DNA from: Planctomycetaceae bacterium
Lineage (GTDB): Bacteria; Planctomycetota; Planctomycetia; Gemmatales; Gemmataceae
NCBI GenBank assembly: GCA_013823135.1
Contig: PNLP01000006.1
Location: 124,001 to 188,000, forward strand
Direction of reading: 5' to 3'
DNA length: 64,000 bases
This document shows, in pieces, positions 54,411 to 62,566 of this stretch. A program made the position numbers and the translations under genes. The number at the start of each line of letters is the position of its first letter. Position 1 is the stretch's first letter. Under the pieces are notes generated by a model. The model worked only from the letters and a program-made list of their open reading frames with translations. It was not told the origin of the DNA and did not search any database.

Positions 54411-55109
54411 ATGGCGACGCGAACCAAGAAGCAACCGACGGCGGCTCCCATCTCTGATTGGGCAGCAACCGCCACTGGCCTGATGGACCGGTGGTGCAAG
54501 GCATCGGCCGTTCACAACCGCTACTCCACGGTCTTTCGAGGGTACGGGCAACTCCAACTCGGCGACCGACTGGAGCGACTCCTGGCGGTGGCGTTCTGCC
54601 GTCAGATTTCGCATCTGATGACCGACCCGCGGAGCATTGCGGCAGTCGATGTGGCGGAACGGTTCGCCGACGGAAACGCGACCCAGGTCGAATTGGCGGC
54701 CGCAAAAGAGCCCGCATGGGAAGCGTGGCGCTCTGCTCATGCTGCTCATGCTGCTGATGCTGCTGCTCATGCTGCTCGTGCTGCTGCTGCTGCTGATGCT
54801 GCTCATGCTGCTGATGCTGCTGCTCGCCACGCGACGTGGCTCGCACAAGGGAAATTGCTAATAGGGGCGGTCGGTCCCGAATGGGTCTTTTCCCATTCGT
54901 GGCAAACCACCACGGCCGTTTCGATGGCTCGTCACATCTACGAATCGCGTGACTTCGGCCTGATGCCCATCCTCGCCGACGCGATTCAAGACGCCGGGTG
55001 TGAGGAGGATGTCCTCCTCACCTCGCTCCGCGACCACGAATCCCTGTGGTGCCGTGGGTGCCGCATCTTGGACGAATTGCTCGGGAAGCGAGGTGGCCAT
55101 GCCTCCTGA
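54411..55109 (+). CDS. Hypothetical protein with Ala/His/Asp low-complexity repeat
   Basis: A 232-residue protein. The middle (about residues 108-139) is built from A, H and D only (HAADAAAHAARAAAAADAAH and similar), encoded by a GCTGCTCATGCTGCTGAT-type nucleotide repeat. Flanking parts are ordinary helical sequence (GQLQLGDRLERLLAVAFC before, ARHIYESRDFGLMPILADAI after). Such alanine-rich hinge segments occur in Gemmata proteins. Copy number is likely to vary. Overlaps the ParB-like gene by 11 bases. Function unknown. Confidence 0.65.
   Translation: MATRTKKQPTAAPISDWAATATGLMDRWCKASAVHNRYSTVFRGYGQLQLGDRLERLLAVAFCRQISHLMTDPRSIAAVDVAERFADGNATQVELAAAKEPAWEAWRSAHAAHAADAAAHAARAAAAADAAHAADAAARHATWLAQGKLLIGAVGPEWVFSHSWQTTTAVSMARHIYESRDFGLMPILADAIQDAGCEEDVLLTSLRDHESLWCRGCRILDELLGKRGGHAS
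54732..54823. repeat. Trinucleotide-based GCT/CAT/GAT repeat
   Basis: Runs of GCTGCT separated by CAT or GAT over about 90 bases, in frame within the gene above. Prone to slippage in multiples of three. Confidence 0.8.
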
Positions 55110-56460
55110 CTCTCTCCGTGCCGCCGTCCGCCGCGTGGTCGCCCGCGGTACGTGGCTTGGCGTGCCCGATGTTCTGGAGATCATCGGCGGCGAGATCCCC
55201 GACGACCTGGCACGCAAGACGTTCGACCGGCTCCACCGGGCCGGCGGACGCGACCCTGGCAGTGACCCCGCCAGGCTCGACCTGGGCCGCGTGCGTGTGG
55301 TACGCGAGCAACTCCAGCGGCTGGTCGGGGACGGCAAAGCTGAAGCGGAAGGGGAAGGCGACGAACGAAGGTACCGAATGTTGCAGGGGGACGTGATGAC
55401 AACGCCAGCGAAGCCGAAGCGAGTGTGGCTACCGATCGAGCGGATCGTCCGCGACCCGGCGTTGCAGATGCGGTCGTTGACGAACGGGCTGACGGACCCC
55501 TCCACCGTGGAGCGGTACCGCGAGGCGATCGACGACGGGGAGGAGTTCCCCCAGCTCGACGTCGTCACCGACTCCGACGACCCGACCGACTCCGACGCCA
55601 CGAACTGGCTCACGGACGGGTTCCAGCGGATCGCCGCATACGAACTGGCGGGGAAGGCGTCGGTCGAGTGCATCGTCTACCGCGGCACGTACCGCGAAGC
55701 GCTGCTCAGGGCACTCCCGGCCAACGCCAAGCACGGCCGCCCACGGTCCCCCGAGGATCAGCGTCGGTCGCTGGCCACCCTCCTCGACGCCCCGGACCTC
55801 CTGAAGCGTGTCCGGACCGCCGCGAAGGAGGACGGGATCAGCGGGACGATTCGGGCACTGGCCCGAGCGTGCGGCGTCTCGAACGGGCTGGTGACCAAGG
55901 TGCTGAAGGAGCGGAACCTCGTCGTGACCCGCAAGGGCGACCTCGAAAAGGTGAACCCGCCGGCTCCGGCCCCTCCCCCACCCAAACCCGCCGACGAGGA
56001 TCCACCGGCCGACGCCTCGCCCGCGCGGGCGAGCGACGCACAAGAGGAATCCGAGGCCGAAGAGGCCGAGGCGGAGTCGTACACGGCACCCGCCCACCGC
56101 ACCCGTTCCGAGGCGGAGATCCTGTGCGACGCGGTGGCTGCGATCCGGGAGCGACTGGAGCGGTACGCCGAGTCGGTCGAGGGTCGGTGGCTGCTGGGCA
56201 AGCCCGGGCCGATGGGGTGGCCGTTCGTGAAGGATGACTCCGAGAAGCTCAAGGCCATCTTCGGATCCGCCGGCGACGCGGTCCCCCAGTACCAGTCGGC
56301 AGTCGAGAAGCGGGAGAAGATCGCGACCGCCGAGGGTGCCGCCCTGATGCGTGGCAAGCCCGAGCAGTTGCCCCGCGGGTGTGCGGAGAGCGAGTGGCTG
56401 ATGGCGCTGTGGAAGGCACTCTCCGACCACGCCATCCTCCTCAACCGGTCGAAGGGGTGA
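55099..56460 (+). CDS. ParB-like nuclease-domain protein
   Basis: A 453-residue protein starting at the ATG at 55099 (GAGG seven bases upstream); the frame extends earlier without merit. A winged-helix-like N-terminal part (about 1-95) precedes a ParB/sulfiredoxin-like domain: LPIERIVRDPALQMRSLTNG, then WLTDGFQRIAAYELAG. Next is a helix-turn-helix block (RALARACGVSNGLVTKVLKE), a Pro/Glu-rich linker that contains copy 4 of the island palindrome in frame, and a C-terminal domain of about 110 residues. Probably DNA binding, in partition or replication control of the element. Confidence 0.78.
   Translation: MPPDSLRAAVRRVVARGTWLGVPDVLEIIGGEIPDDLARKTFDRLHRAGGRDPGSDPARLDLGRVRVVREQLQRLVGDGKAEAEGEGDERRYRMLQGDVMTTPAKPKRVWLPIERIVRDPALQMRSLTNGLTDPSTVERYREAIDDGEEFPQLDVVTDSDDPTDSDATNWLTDGFQRIAAYELAGKASVECIVYRGTYREALLRALPANAKHGRPRSPEDQRRSLATLLDAPDLLKRVRTAAKEDGISGTIRALARACGVSNGLVTKVLKERNLVVTRKGDLEKVNPPAPAPPPPKPADEDPPADASPARASDAQEESEAEEAEAESYTAPAHRTRSEAEILCDAVAAIRERLERYAESVEGRWLLGKPGPMGWPFVKDDSEKLKAIFGSAGDAVPQYQSAVEKREKIATAEGAALMRGKPEQLPRGCAESEWLMALWKALSDHAILLNRSKG
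56017..56032. repeat. Island palindrome, copy 4
   Basis: Same 16 bp, inside the ParB-like coding sequence, read as part of SPARAS. Confidence 0.9.
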
Positions 56461-56463
56461 CCG

Positions 56464-56895
56464 ATGGGAACGCCAACCCTGTTCGGCGACTCCGACGAAC
56501 TGACCATCCCCAAGACTCCCGCACCGCTCTGGCTGGTCAAGGAGTTGGTTGCCCTGGGCGTGAAGGAAGAGACCGCCGCGGGCTACTCGATGCGTCAGGC
56601 TTATGGCGTGAAGGCCAAGCTCGAATGCGTTGGCGATACCAAGGTCGCGAGGTCGAAGTCCAGATCCGCACCGGTGCTGAAGCCGGGACTGGCGGAGCCG
56701 CTGGGGTTGTGCGGGAGCCTGCCCGAACGGTGGGCAGTGATCTCGGCACTGGAAGAGGTGCTGGCCGATCACGACCGGGGGCACGCGACCGCCGACGAGA
56801 TGTACCGCACGCTCCGGGCATCGCTCTACGTGTGCAGCCCGACCGAGTGCGTGCGTGTGGCGAAGGGGTTGATCCTGTTGCTGAGGGGTGAATGA
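56464..56895 (+). CDS. Hypothetical protein
   Basis: A 143-residue protein, three bases after the ParB-like gene and overlapping the next gene by ATGA. N-terminal TLFGDSDELTIPKTPAPLWL, then a helix-rich body (LPERWAVISALEEVLADHD) ending in PTECVRVAKGLILLL. No family recognised. Confidence 0.6.
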   Translation: MGTPTLFGDSDELTIPKTPAPLWLVKELVALGVKEETAAGYSMRQAYGVKAKLECVGDTKVARSKSRSAPVLKPGLAEPLGLCGSLPERWAVISALEEVLADHDRGHATADEMYRTLRASLYVCSPTECVRVAKGLILLLRGE

Positions 56896-57269
56896 CGGCC
56901 CGCGAACTCCTCGACGAACTTGGGCGTCTGGGCATCCGGGTCGTCGCCAAGGGTGGCAAGCCGCACCTGGTCCCGCCCAAGGGGAGCAACCTCCGGGATG
57001 CGGTCCGCCGGCTTGAGGACGACATCATCACCCACCGCTCCGAGCTGCTCGAACTGTGCGGCAGCGATGTGTGGGACCAGGGGTGGGCGATCCGGCGGAT
57101 GATCGCCACCGACGCCGCGGTCGAGGCGGGAAGCGTGCCGGGGACGCACCCGGACATCCAGTCCGCCGTGGAGCAGGTGCTGGCCTGTTACGCCGAGCGT
57201 GACCGCGGTGGGTTGGAAGAGTGGTGCCAGGTGATCGAAAAGATTTGCCGTGAAAGGAGACGCCCGTGA
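56892..57269 (+). CDS. TubC-N-like docking-domain protein
   Basis: A 125-residue protein. Residues 1-55 match the small TubC N-terminal-type docking fold (ARELLDELGRLGIRVVAKGG, LVPPKGSNLRDAVRRLEDD), often found at the start of phage and plasmid primases and helicases. The remainder is helical. Overlaps both neighbours. Possibly an adaptor that recruits a replication protein; that is inference. Confidence 0.65.
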   Translation: MTARELLDELGRLGIRVVAKGGKPHLVPPKGSNLRDAVRRLEDDIITHRSELLELCGSDVWDQGWAIRRMIATDAAVEAGSVPGTHPDIQSAVEQVLACYAERDRGGLEEWCQVIEKICRERRRP

Positions 57270-58150
57270 GTGGAAAGCCCAAAGTCTGTGGCCCGTATGG
57301 CGAGCGGTACACCTGCCCCGACGACGGCACCCAGAAGGTCCGCCTCAACCCCGAGGGGAAGCGGGAGCTGGAAAAGCTGATGCTGAAGCACCCAAACCCC
57401 ATCAGCCTGCTGCAACGAGCGTGGCCGGGCTTGGCTTACCTCGCCAAGATCCGCGGGTTCACCACCGACGAGGTGAACGCGGCCTGTATGGAGGGGTTCG
57501 TGCGGGCGTTCATCCGCTTCAACCCCGAGCGATGTGCGGTTTCCACGGTGGCAGCTTGGGGGGTGCGAGGAGCGGTCACGCACATGATCCGGGACGCCGA
57601 GCGGAAGGATCGCGAGTTCGACTTCTCCCACAAGTGGGGCGGTGAGGATGGAGACGCGGCCACGGCCGTGGAACCGATCGCGAAGCCGGAAGCCGACCCG
57701 GACTGCCTGTCGTGGTCTCAGGACATCATCCGCAAGGCCAAGCTGAACAAACGGCAGCAGCAGGTTCTCCACCGACGGTTCGCGGACCGCGACACGCTCC
57801 GCCAGATCGGGCAGGAGATGAGCATCTCGAAGGAGCGTGTTCGGCAAATCGAGGTGAAGGCCCTCAACCGGCTCCGAAAGGCAGCCGGCATCCGAACCCT
57901 CGAAGACGACCGCCGGGACCGTGCCGTGTCCGAATTGCGGCCCAGAATCCTCATGGTGCTGGCCGGCTGCGAGATCGGGGCTGCCGAGATCCGGCGAGCG
58001 TGTGGCACGAGTGCGGAACTGGTGCGGGCCACACTCCAGGCCCTGCGTGCGGACCGCCTGGTCCGGATGACCGCAAAGAACACGTACAGGAACGGCCGGC
58101 GGAGCACGTTGACCCGGTACCGGCTGGTGCGGAAGGCGGTGGCGGTATGA
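57266..58150 (+). CDS. Element-encoded sigma-70-family factor
   Basis: A 294-residue sigma factor from a GTG preceded by AAAGGAG. Region 2 is recognisable (LAYLAKIRGFTTDEVNAACM, VRAFIRFNPERCAVSTVAAWG), region 4 is clear (NKRQQQVLHRRFADRDTLRQ, IGQEMSISKERVRQIEVKAL). After region 4 comes a further winged-helix-like domain of about 75 residues (LAGCEIGAAEIRRACGTSAE, LQALRADRLVRMTAKNTYRN), not present in standard sigma factors. It could direct polymerase to late or maintenance promoters of the element. Confidence 0.82.
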   Translation: MSGKPKVCGPYGERYTCPDDGTQKVRLNPEGKRELEKLMLKHPNPISLLQRAWPGLAYLAKIRGFTTDEVNAACMEGFVRAFIRFNPERCAVSTVAAWGVRGAVTHMIRDAERKDREFDFSHKWGGEDGDAATAVEPIAKPEADPDCLSWSQDIIRKAKLNKRQQQVLHRRFADRDTLRQIGQEMSISKERVRQIEVKALNRLRKAAGIRTLEDDRRDRAVSELRPRILMVLAGCEIGAAEIRRACGTSAELVRATLQALRADRLVRMTAKNTYRNGRRSTLTRYRLVRKAVAV

Positions 58151-58620
58151 GCACCCGCGTGAAGGCAAGGCCGAAGCGGGTGAGGGCCGCCAACCCCACC
58201 GACGTGCCGATCCCGCTGGAGTACCCCGAGACCGCCGAGGTCTACTTCGCCAGGATGGAGCGGATCGCTCGCGAGGACGAGCGGGCCAGGATGGAGCGGG
58301 CAGCCGACGACGGCCGCTGGCTGAAGGAGCGGGAGGACGACACCCTCGACGCCACGCTGGTTGGCCCCGCCGTTGAAGAGTTCCTGAGCGTCACCCTGGC
58401 CAGCCGTTTGGAGCAACGGGAATGCACGGTAGCAGCGCTGCAGCGGATCCGGTCGTGCGGGTGCGAGGTGACGATCCTCGACGGTGCGGCCAGGATCGCA
58501 CCCCTGTCCCGGTTGCCCCAGGACCTGGCCCGGTGGCTCAACGAACCGATGAACCGGGCAAGCCTGGAAGACCTGCTGGACGAACGCGAGGAGGCGGCGT
58601 GTGTCGCAATGGCCCGTTGA
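58147..58620 (+). CDS. Hypothetical protein
   Basis: A 157-residue, Arg/Glu-rich helical protein. The ATG at 58147 overlaps the sigma factor stop (ATGA); the frame is open far upstream but that part is only a shadow of the sigma gene. Features: YFARMERIAREDERARMERA coiled-coil-like stretch and CEVTILDGAARIAPLS in the C-terminal half. No family recognised. Confidence 0.6.
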   Translation: MSTRVKARPKRVRAANPTDVPIPLEYPETAEVYFARMERIAREDERARMERAADDGRWLKEREDDTLDATLVGPAVEEFLSVTLASRLEQRECTVAALQRIRSCGCEVTILDGAARIAPLSRLPQDLARWLNEPMNRASLEDLLDEREEAACVAMAR

Positions 58621-58910
58621 AGCCCCCCCCCGTTCGGAAGATTTGCCAGCACTGCAAGAAGTCGTCGATCAACCGGCCGCGTGCGCTCTGCTGGAGTTGT
58701 TATTACACGCCGGGGGTCAAGGATCTGTACCCGTCCACCAGCATGTACGCCCGGCGTGGCTACGGGTTCGGGTTGACGGGCGGGCGGCCCATGCCGAGGC
58801 GGTCGACCACAGCGAAGCCCGGCACGCCGGAGAAGATCGCGGTGTTGATGAAGCGAGCAAAACGTGGTGAACAACTTTGGCATCCGGAAGACGCGGAGGA
58901 AGTGGAATGA
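58599..58910 (+). CDS. Small zinc-ribbon protein
   Basis: A 103-residue protein from a GTG with GAGGAGG four bases upstream, overlapping the previous gene by 22 bases. Zinc ligands in CQHCKKS and LCWSCYY, followed by TPGVKDLYPSTSMYARRG, a pattern shared by short zinc-ribbon proteins in planctomycete mobile elements. A competing frame in the same stretch has no ribosome site and poor composition. Confidence 0.7.
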   Translation: MCRNGPLKPPPVRKICQHCKKSSINRPRALCWSCYYTPGVKDLYPSTSMYARRGYGFGLTGGRPMPRRSTTAKPGTPEKIAVLMKRAKRGEQLWHPEDAEEVE

Positions 58911-59326
58911 AGGCCAGTGAGCACGGTGTGAAGTTGAGCAGCATAGGTCAGTTCGCGTGGAGTTCCGACGAGGAGACCTTCCACGGTTCGTTCGACTCGG
59001 TGGAAGAAGCCCTCGACGAAGGGCGGAGCAGTTACCCGGACCGGACGATCTACGTGGGTGAGGCCGCCGAGGTCTACGTTCATGGCCCCGACGCCGACGA
59101 CGTAACGGAGCGGCTCGTGTCGTCGGTGTACGACCAGGTCGGAGAGTACGCGGAAAGCTTTCTCGACGACGTGACCAAGGAAGCCCGAGAGGAACTCGAC
59201 ACGGCGTTGACCGCGGTCGTCTCGGCCTGGCTCACGAAGCACTGCCTTTGGCCGACGTGCTACACGATCGTGAAGGTCAAAGAGTTCCCGGCCGAAGCGT
59301 CTGCCGAGAAGAAAGAGGGTGAGTGA
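58907..59326 (+). CDS. Hypothetical protein
   Basis: A 139-residue acidic protein with GAGGAAG before its ATGA-overlapping start. Contains DEETFHGSFDSVEEALDEG and RTIYVGEAAEVYV, a pattern common in small phage proteins of unknown function. Helical C-terminal half. Confidence 0.65.
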   Translation: MKASEHGVKLSSIGQFAWSSDEETFHGSFDSVEEALDEGRSSYPDRTIYVGEAAEVYVHGPDADDVTERLVSSVYDQVGEYAESFLDDVTKEAREELDTALTAVVSAWLTKHCLWPTCYTIVKVKEFPAEASAEKKEGE

Positions 59327-60996
59327 TGGTGGCCCCACCGATCACGTTTGAAGGCGATCGGATGAGTGTCCACTTCGACACCTTCGACCTGCCGGCCTAC
59401 GACCTGTTCCTCCGCGTGAAGAATATCCCCGAGTACGCCCTGACCTTCGACCCCGAGGGCGAGACGTACACGGTGACTGCCCCGGCCCGGTTCGCAGAGA
59501 TGCTCGGCGTTGAGCGACCAGCCGGATCCGCGCAGTCCCTGCCCCTGTCGCCGTTCCTGTACGACGACCAGGCGTACATCGTGCCGACCGCCCTGGAGGC
59601 GAAGCGGTACGCGGTGTGGAGCGACTGCGGCGGGGGCAAGACGGTCATCGGCCTGGAGTACGCCCGGCACGTCATCCACCGCACCGACGGTCGCGTGCTG
59701 ATCGTGACGCTCAACGAGATCGTCCCGCAGTGGATCGCCGAAGCCGCCACGTTCTACGGCGACTCGCTCCCGGTTGTCAGGCTGAACACCCGCGAGCAGA
59801 TGAAGGAGTGGTGCCGACACGGGACTGTCGACGGGGTGCCCACGATCGCAAAGGTGGGCATCACGAACTACGAGAAGTTCAACCACAAGGGCGACGACGA
59901 TCAGAACGTGGCCGAGCTCCGCCACCTGGCCGGGCTCGTCCTCGACGAGGCGAGTCGGCTGAAGTGTGGGGGCGGCAAGCAGAAGTGGGCAGTCATCAAG
60001 AGCGGCAAGGGCATCGAGTACAAGCTCGCGCTCACGGCGACACCGGCCCCCAACGAGCCGATCGAGTTCGCGAGTCAGGCCAGCTTCCTCGAAAAGATGC
60101 GATCGGACAACGAGATCATCTGGACGTACTTCGCCCGTGATCCCGACACCCAGGAATGGACTGTCAAGCCGCACGCACGCAAGGCGTTCTTCGAGTTCAT
60201 GAGTTCGTGGAGCATCTACGTCCGCGACCCCAAGCGGTACGGGTGGAGGCTCAACCTGCCCGACGTCCCCCCGCCGAAATACATCCGCCTCGACATCGAG
60301 CCGACCGCCGAGCAGCGGACCGAGGCCGCCAGGATCATGGCCACGCCGGCTGCGGCGAACGGGCAGCAGACGCTCATCTCGGACAAGGGCATCGGCATGG
60401 TGGAGCGGAACAAGCTCTCCCAGGTCGCCAAGGGCTTCGTGTACCTGAAGGGCAAGCCCGGCGACAAGAAGGGCACCAAGAAGATCCGCCGCATCCCGTC
60501 CAATAAACCCGCAACCGTCGCCCGGATTGTCGCCGACGAGGTGGCCACCGGCTCGCAGGTTCTGGTGTGGACCGTGTTCGACGGTGAGTCGAAAGAACTG
60601 GCGAAGCAACTCGGACGCGAAGGGGTTGAGTACGAACTGCTCACGGGTGCGACCGCCGAGGCAGACCGGGCGGCAACGCTCGACAGGTTCCGCGACGGGC
60701 AATGCCGTGTTCTCGTTTCGAGGGCGTCTTTGCTGGGATTTGGGATGAACTTCCAGATGTGCTCGGCAATGGTGTTCTCGGGCTGGACTGACAGCTACGA
60801 GTCGTTCTACCAGGCCGTGCGTCGTGCCGTCCGCCACGGCCAGGCGAAGCGGGTGCGGGTCTACCTGCCTTGCGTTCGCGACCTCGAAGACGAGACGCTG
60901 GCCAACCTCGACCGGAAGGCGGCACAGATGGAGCAGGCGATCTCCGAGATGGAGACGCAATACGTCCGGGTGTTGAGCAAGGGGGAACGGCGATGA
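59326..60996 (+). CDS. SNF2/DEAD-type superfamily 2 helicase
   Basis: A 556-residue ATPase. Motif I is SDCGGGKTVIG near residue 103, motif II is VLDEASRLK (DEAS in place of DEAH), motif III is ALTATPAPNEP, and the second RecA domain carries SRASLLGFGMNFQMC and the arginine-finger motif QAVRRAVRHGQ. Matches the compact phage-type SNF2-like DEAD/DEAH helicases that accompany replication genes. The ATG at 59326 has AGAGGG six bases upstream; a GTG at 59323 is possible. Confidence 0.88.
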   Translation: MVAPPITFEGDRMSVHFDTFDLPAYDLFLRVKNIPEYALTFDPEGETYTVTAPARFAEMLGVERPAGSAQSLPLSPFLYDDQAYIVPTALEAKRYAVWSDCGGGKTVIGLEYARHVIHRTDGRVLIVTLNEIVPQWIAEAATFYGDSLPVVRLNTREQMKEWCRHGTVDGVPTIAKVGITNYEKFNHKGDDDQNVAELRHLAGLVLDEASRLKCGGGKQKWAVIKSGKGIEYKLALTATPAPNEPIEFASQASFLEKMRSDNEIIWTYFARDPDTQEWTVKPHARKAFFEFMSSWSIYVRDPKRYGWRLNLPDVPPPKYIRLDIEPTAEQRTEAARIMATPAAANGQQTLISDKGIGMVERNKLSQVAKGFVYLKGKPGDKKGTKKIRRIPSNKPATVARIVADEVATGSQVLVWTVFDGESKELAKQLGREGVEYELLTGATAEADRAATLDRFRDGQCRVLVSRASLLGFGMNFQMCSAMVFSGWTDSYESFYQAVRRAVRHGQAKRVRVYLPCVRDLEDETLANLDRKAAQMEQAISEMETQYVRVLSKGERR

Positions 60997-61196
60997 GCCA
61001 GTCAGGTTACGTTCACCTCGAAGACTGCAATATCGTTCGCGAAACGTCTGCAGCGGTCTGGGTCGAACACGACGGCTTGCGACACTGGATCCCGAAGTCC
61101 CAGATAGCAAACCCAGGCGATTACTCGGAGGGCGACGAAGGTGTCACCGTCTCGATCACCGAGTGGATCGCAGAACAGAAAGGGATTGAGTTATGA
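60993..61196 (+). CDS. 67-residue phage-type protein
   Basis: Starts in the helicase stop (ATGA) and ends in the start of the MazG-like gene. Beta-rich: AVWVEHDGLRHWIPKSQIAN then GVTVSITEWIAEQKGIEL. This W-I-P-x-S-x-I ... W-x-A-x-x-K-G-L pattern recurs in small phage proteins placed near replication genes. Function unknown. Confidence 0.72.
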   Translation: MSQSGYVHLEDCNIVRETSAAVWVEHDGLRHWIPKSQIANPGDYSEGDEGVTVSITEWIAEQKGIEL

Positions 61197-61489
61197 CACG
61201 CACTGAACATCTGCTTGTGGTGTTGATGGAGGAGTGCAACGAAGTCTCGCAACGGGCAGCCAAGGCCCTTCGGTTCGGTTTGAGCGAAGTCCAGCCCGAA
61301 CAGGACGCGACAAACGCTCAGAGACTGGCAAGTGAGATGGCTGATCTGATTGGCACCTGGAGACTCCTGGCGTTCGAGGGGCGAGTTGACCCGATCAGCA
61401 TGTTCGGCGATTCGCCCGCCAAGAAGGCAGAGAAGATCGAGAAGTATCTGAAGTATTCAGCGGAGTGCGGGACGCTGGAGGGGACCTGA
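61193..61489 (+). CDS. MazG-like nucleotide pyrophosphohydrolase
   Basis: A 98-residue all-helical protein. The metal-binding pattern E-E-C-N-E-V (EECNEVSQRAAKALRFGL) followed by RLASEMADLIGTW gives the ExxE ... ExxD arrangement of the MazG superfamily. Phages often carry such enzymes to hydrolyse unwanted nucleoside triphosphates. ATGA overlap with its predecessor. Confidence 0.72.
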   Translation: MTRTEHLLVVLMEECNEVSQRAAKALRFGLSEVQPEQDATNAQRLASEMADLIGTWRLLAFEGRVDPISMFGDSPAKKAEKIEKYLKYSAECGTLEGT

Positions 61490-61800
61490 ACACTCTGTTC
61501 GATGATACGCCCGTTGTCGACCCTGCGGCACTGTCGGCCATCGCAGCAAAGGCGGTCAGTCGCGAGGCTCTGGTGGCGGACGGGTTCGTCAACCTGCTCA
61601 AGTCCACCGATCTGTTCCGGCACGGCTACTCCGTCTCGCACTGGATCAAGCCGGCCGTGCCGGGATCGCATCTGCTGGAGTACGTCCCGCGGGCGAGCAA
61701 ACTCCCGCGGCTCACGGCGACCACCTACGCGGAACAGGTGGCAATCCACGAGGCTCTTGGGATCCGTGTTGTGTCACCCGGCCGCAAGTTCAGCATGTGA
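61465..61800 (+). CDS. Hypothetical protein
   Basis: A 111-residue protein whose start is unclear: the GTG at 61465 overlaps the MazG-like gene by 25 bases and has no ribosome site at the normal distance. Recognisable features are few (VNLLKSTDLFRHGYSVSHWI, AEQVAIHEALGIRVVSPG). No family recognised. Confidence 0.5.
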   Translation: MRDAGGDLNTLFDDTPVVDPAALSAIAAKAVSREALVADGFVNLLKSTDLFRHGYSVSHWIKPAVPGSHLLEYVPRASKLPRLTATTYAEQVAIHEALGIRVVSPGRKFSM

Positions 61801-61807
61801 GGTGAAC

Positions 61808-62566
61808 GTGAAGACGAGATCGCCCAAGCTGACGGACGCCGAGCGGTTAGCCGCACCGTGCGGAAAGTGCGGGGCCACACCTGGCGGGAAGTGCCACGAC
61901 TGCCGCGGCGTCGGCAAGGCGTTCTGCGTCGAGCGTGGCAGGCCGGACATCACTGCAAAGAAGCTACAGAGGAAGGCTGACGAGAAGAACGGCAAGGCAC
62001 GGGCGGAGTATGGGACGCTGTTCGCGTACCTCGCTGACCAAGAGTTAACGCCGGTCACGCCAGCCGACCTGCAGGCCGAAAAGCTATCTCGAATCCGCCG
62101 CGAAGTTGAGAATGCGGGTTTGGCAGAGCACGACGCCAGGGAGGGGCTGAACGGCATTGTGATTGCCCACATGCGGCGAGTCTCAGCATCACTCATTGGG
62201 GAGGTGTCCGAGTCAGACATTTGGGCGTGTGCATCGAACCGGTACCGCTCAAATTGGCCTTACGTCGTGGATATGTATCGCAAGGCACTTTGCACCACGG
62301 ACAGGATTGAACTGGAGTACGTGTTGCAGTTCGATCCGTCACGTGTGAACCAGTGGAACCACGATGGTCGGTACACCGTGGTTAGCAAGGAATGGCCGCA
62401 GTTTGGCTACACACCCGCGATGTCTCGCGACGAGTTCAACAACCGGTTCGCGTTGAAAAGCATCTTCTGGTCCGCACCGACGGACCTTCCCGAACACGAC
62501 GACGGCGGGCTGTTTGAGCGAACGATCGGCCAGTTGAAGAATCCACTTGGAAGGAGCGACGCCTGA
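61808..62566 (+). CDS. Zinc-finger hypothetical protein
   Basis: A 252-residue protein. The GTG at 61808 has GAGG five bases upstream; a GTG at 61802 and a longer upstream frame are rejected. Residues 12-37 contain CGKCGATPGGKCHDCRG and a further cysteine (FCVERGRP), a pattern seen in phage DNA-binding fingers. The rest is ordinary mixed sequence. Its stop overlaps the methyltransferase start (TGATG). Confidence 0.6.
   Translation: MKTRSPKLTDAERLAAPCGKCGATPGGKCHDCRGVGKAFCVERGRPDITAKKLQRKADEKNGKARAEYGTLFAYLADQELTPVTPADLQAEKLSRIRREVENAGLAEHDAREGLNGIVIAHMRRVSASLIGEVSESDIWACASNRYRSNWPYVVDMYRKALCTTDRIELEYVLQFDPSRVNQWNHDGRYTVVSKEWPQFGYTPAMSRDEFNNRFALKSIFWSAPTDLPEHDDGGLFERTIGQLKNPLGRSDA

Noticed and set aside
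54732..54823. Regular repeat considered as a CRISPR-like array
   Set aside because: The period is a multiple of three, units are not separated by unique spacers, and it is translated in frame. No CRISPR array or cas gene is present in the window.
55429..56784. 451-codon minus-strand open frame
   Set aside because: Antisense shadow of the ParB-like gene, without a start signal or recognisable domain.
59260..61110. 616-codon minus-strand open frame
   Set aside because: Mirror of the SNF2-type helicase gene; long antisense frames are common in such GC-rich DNA.
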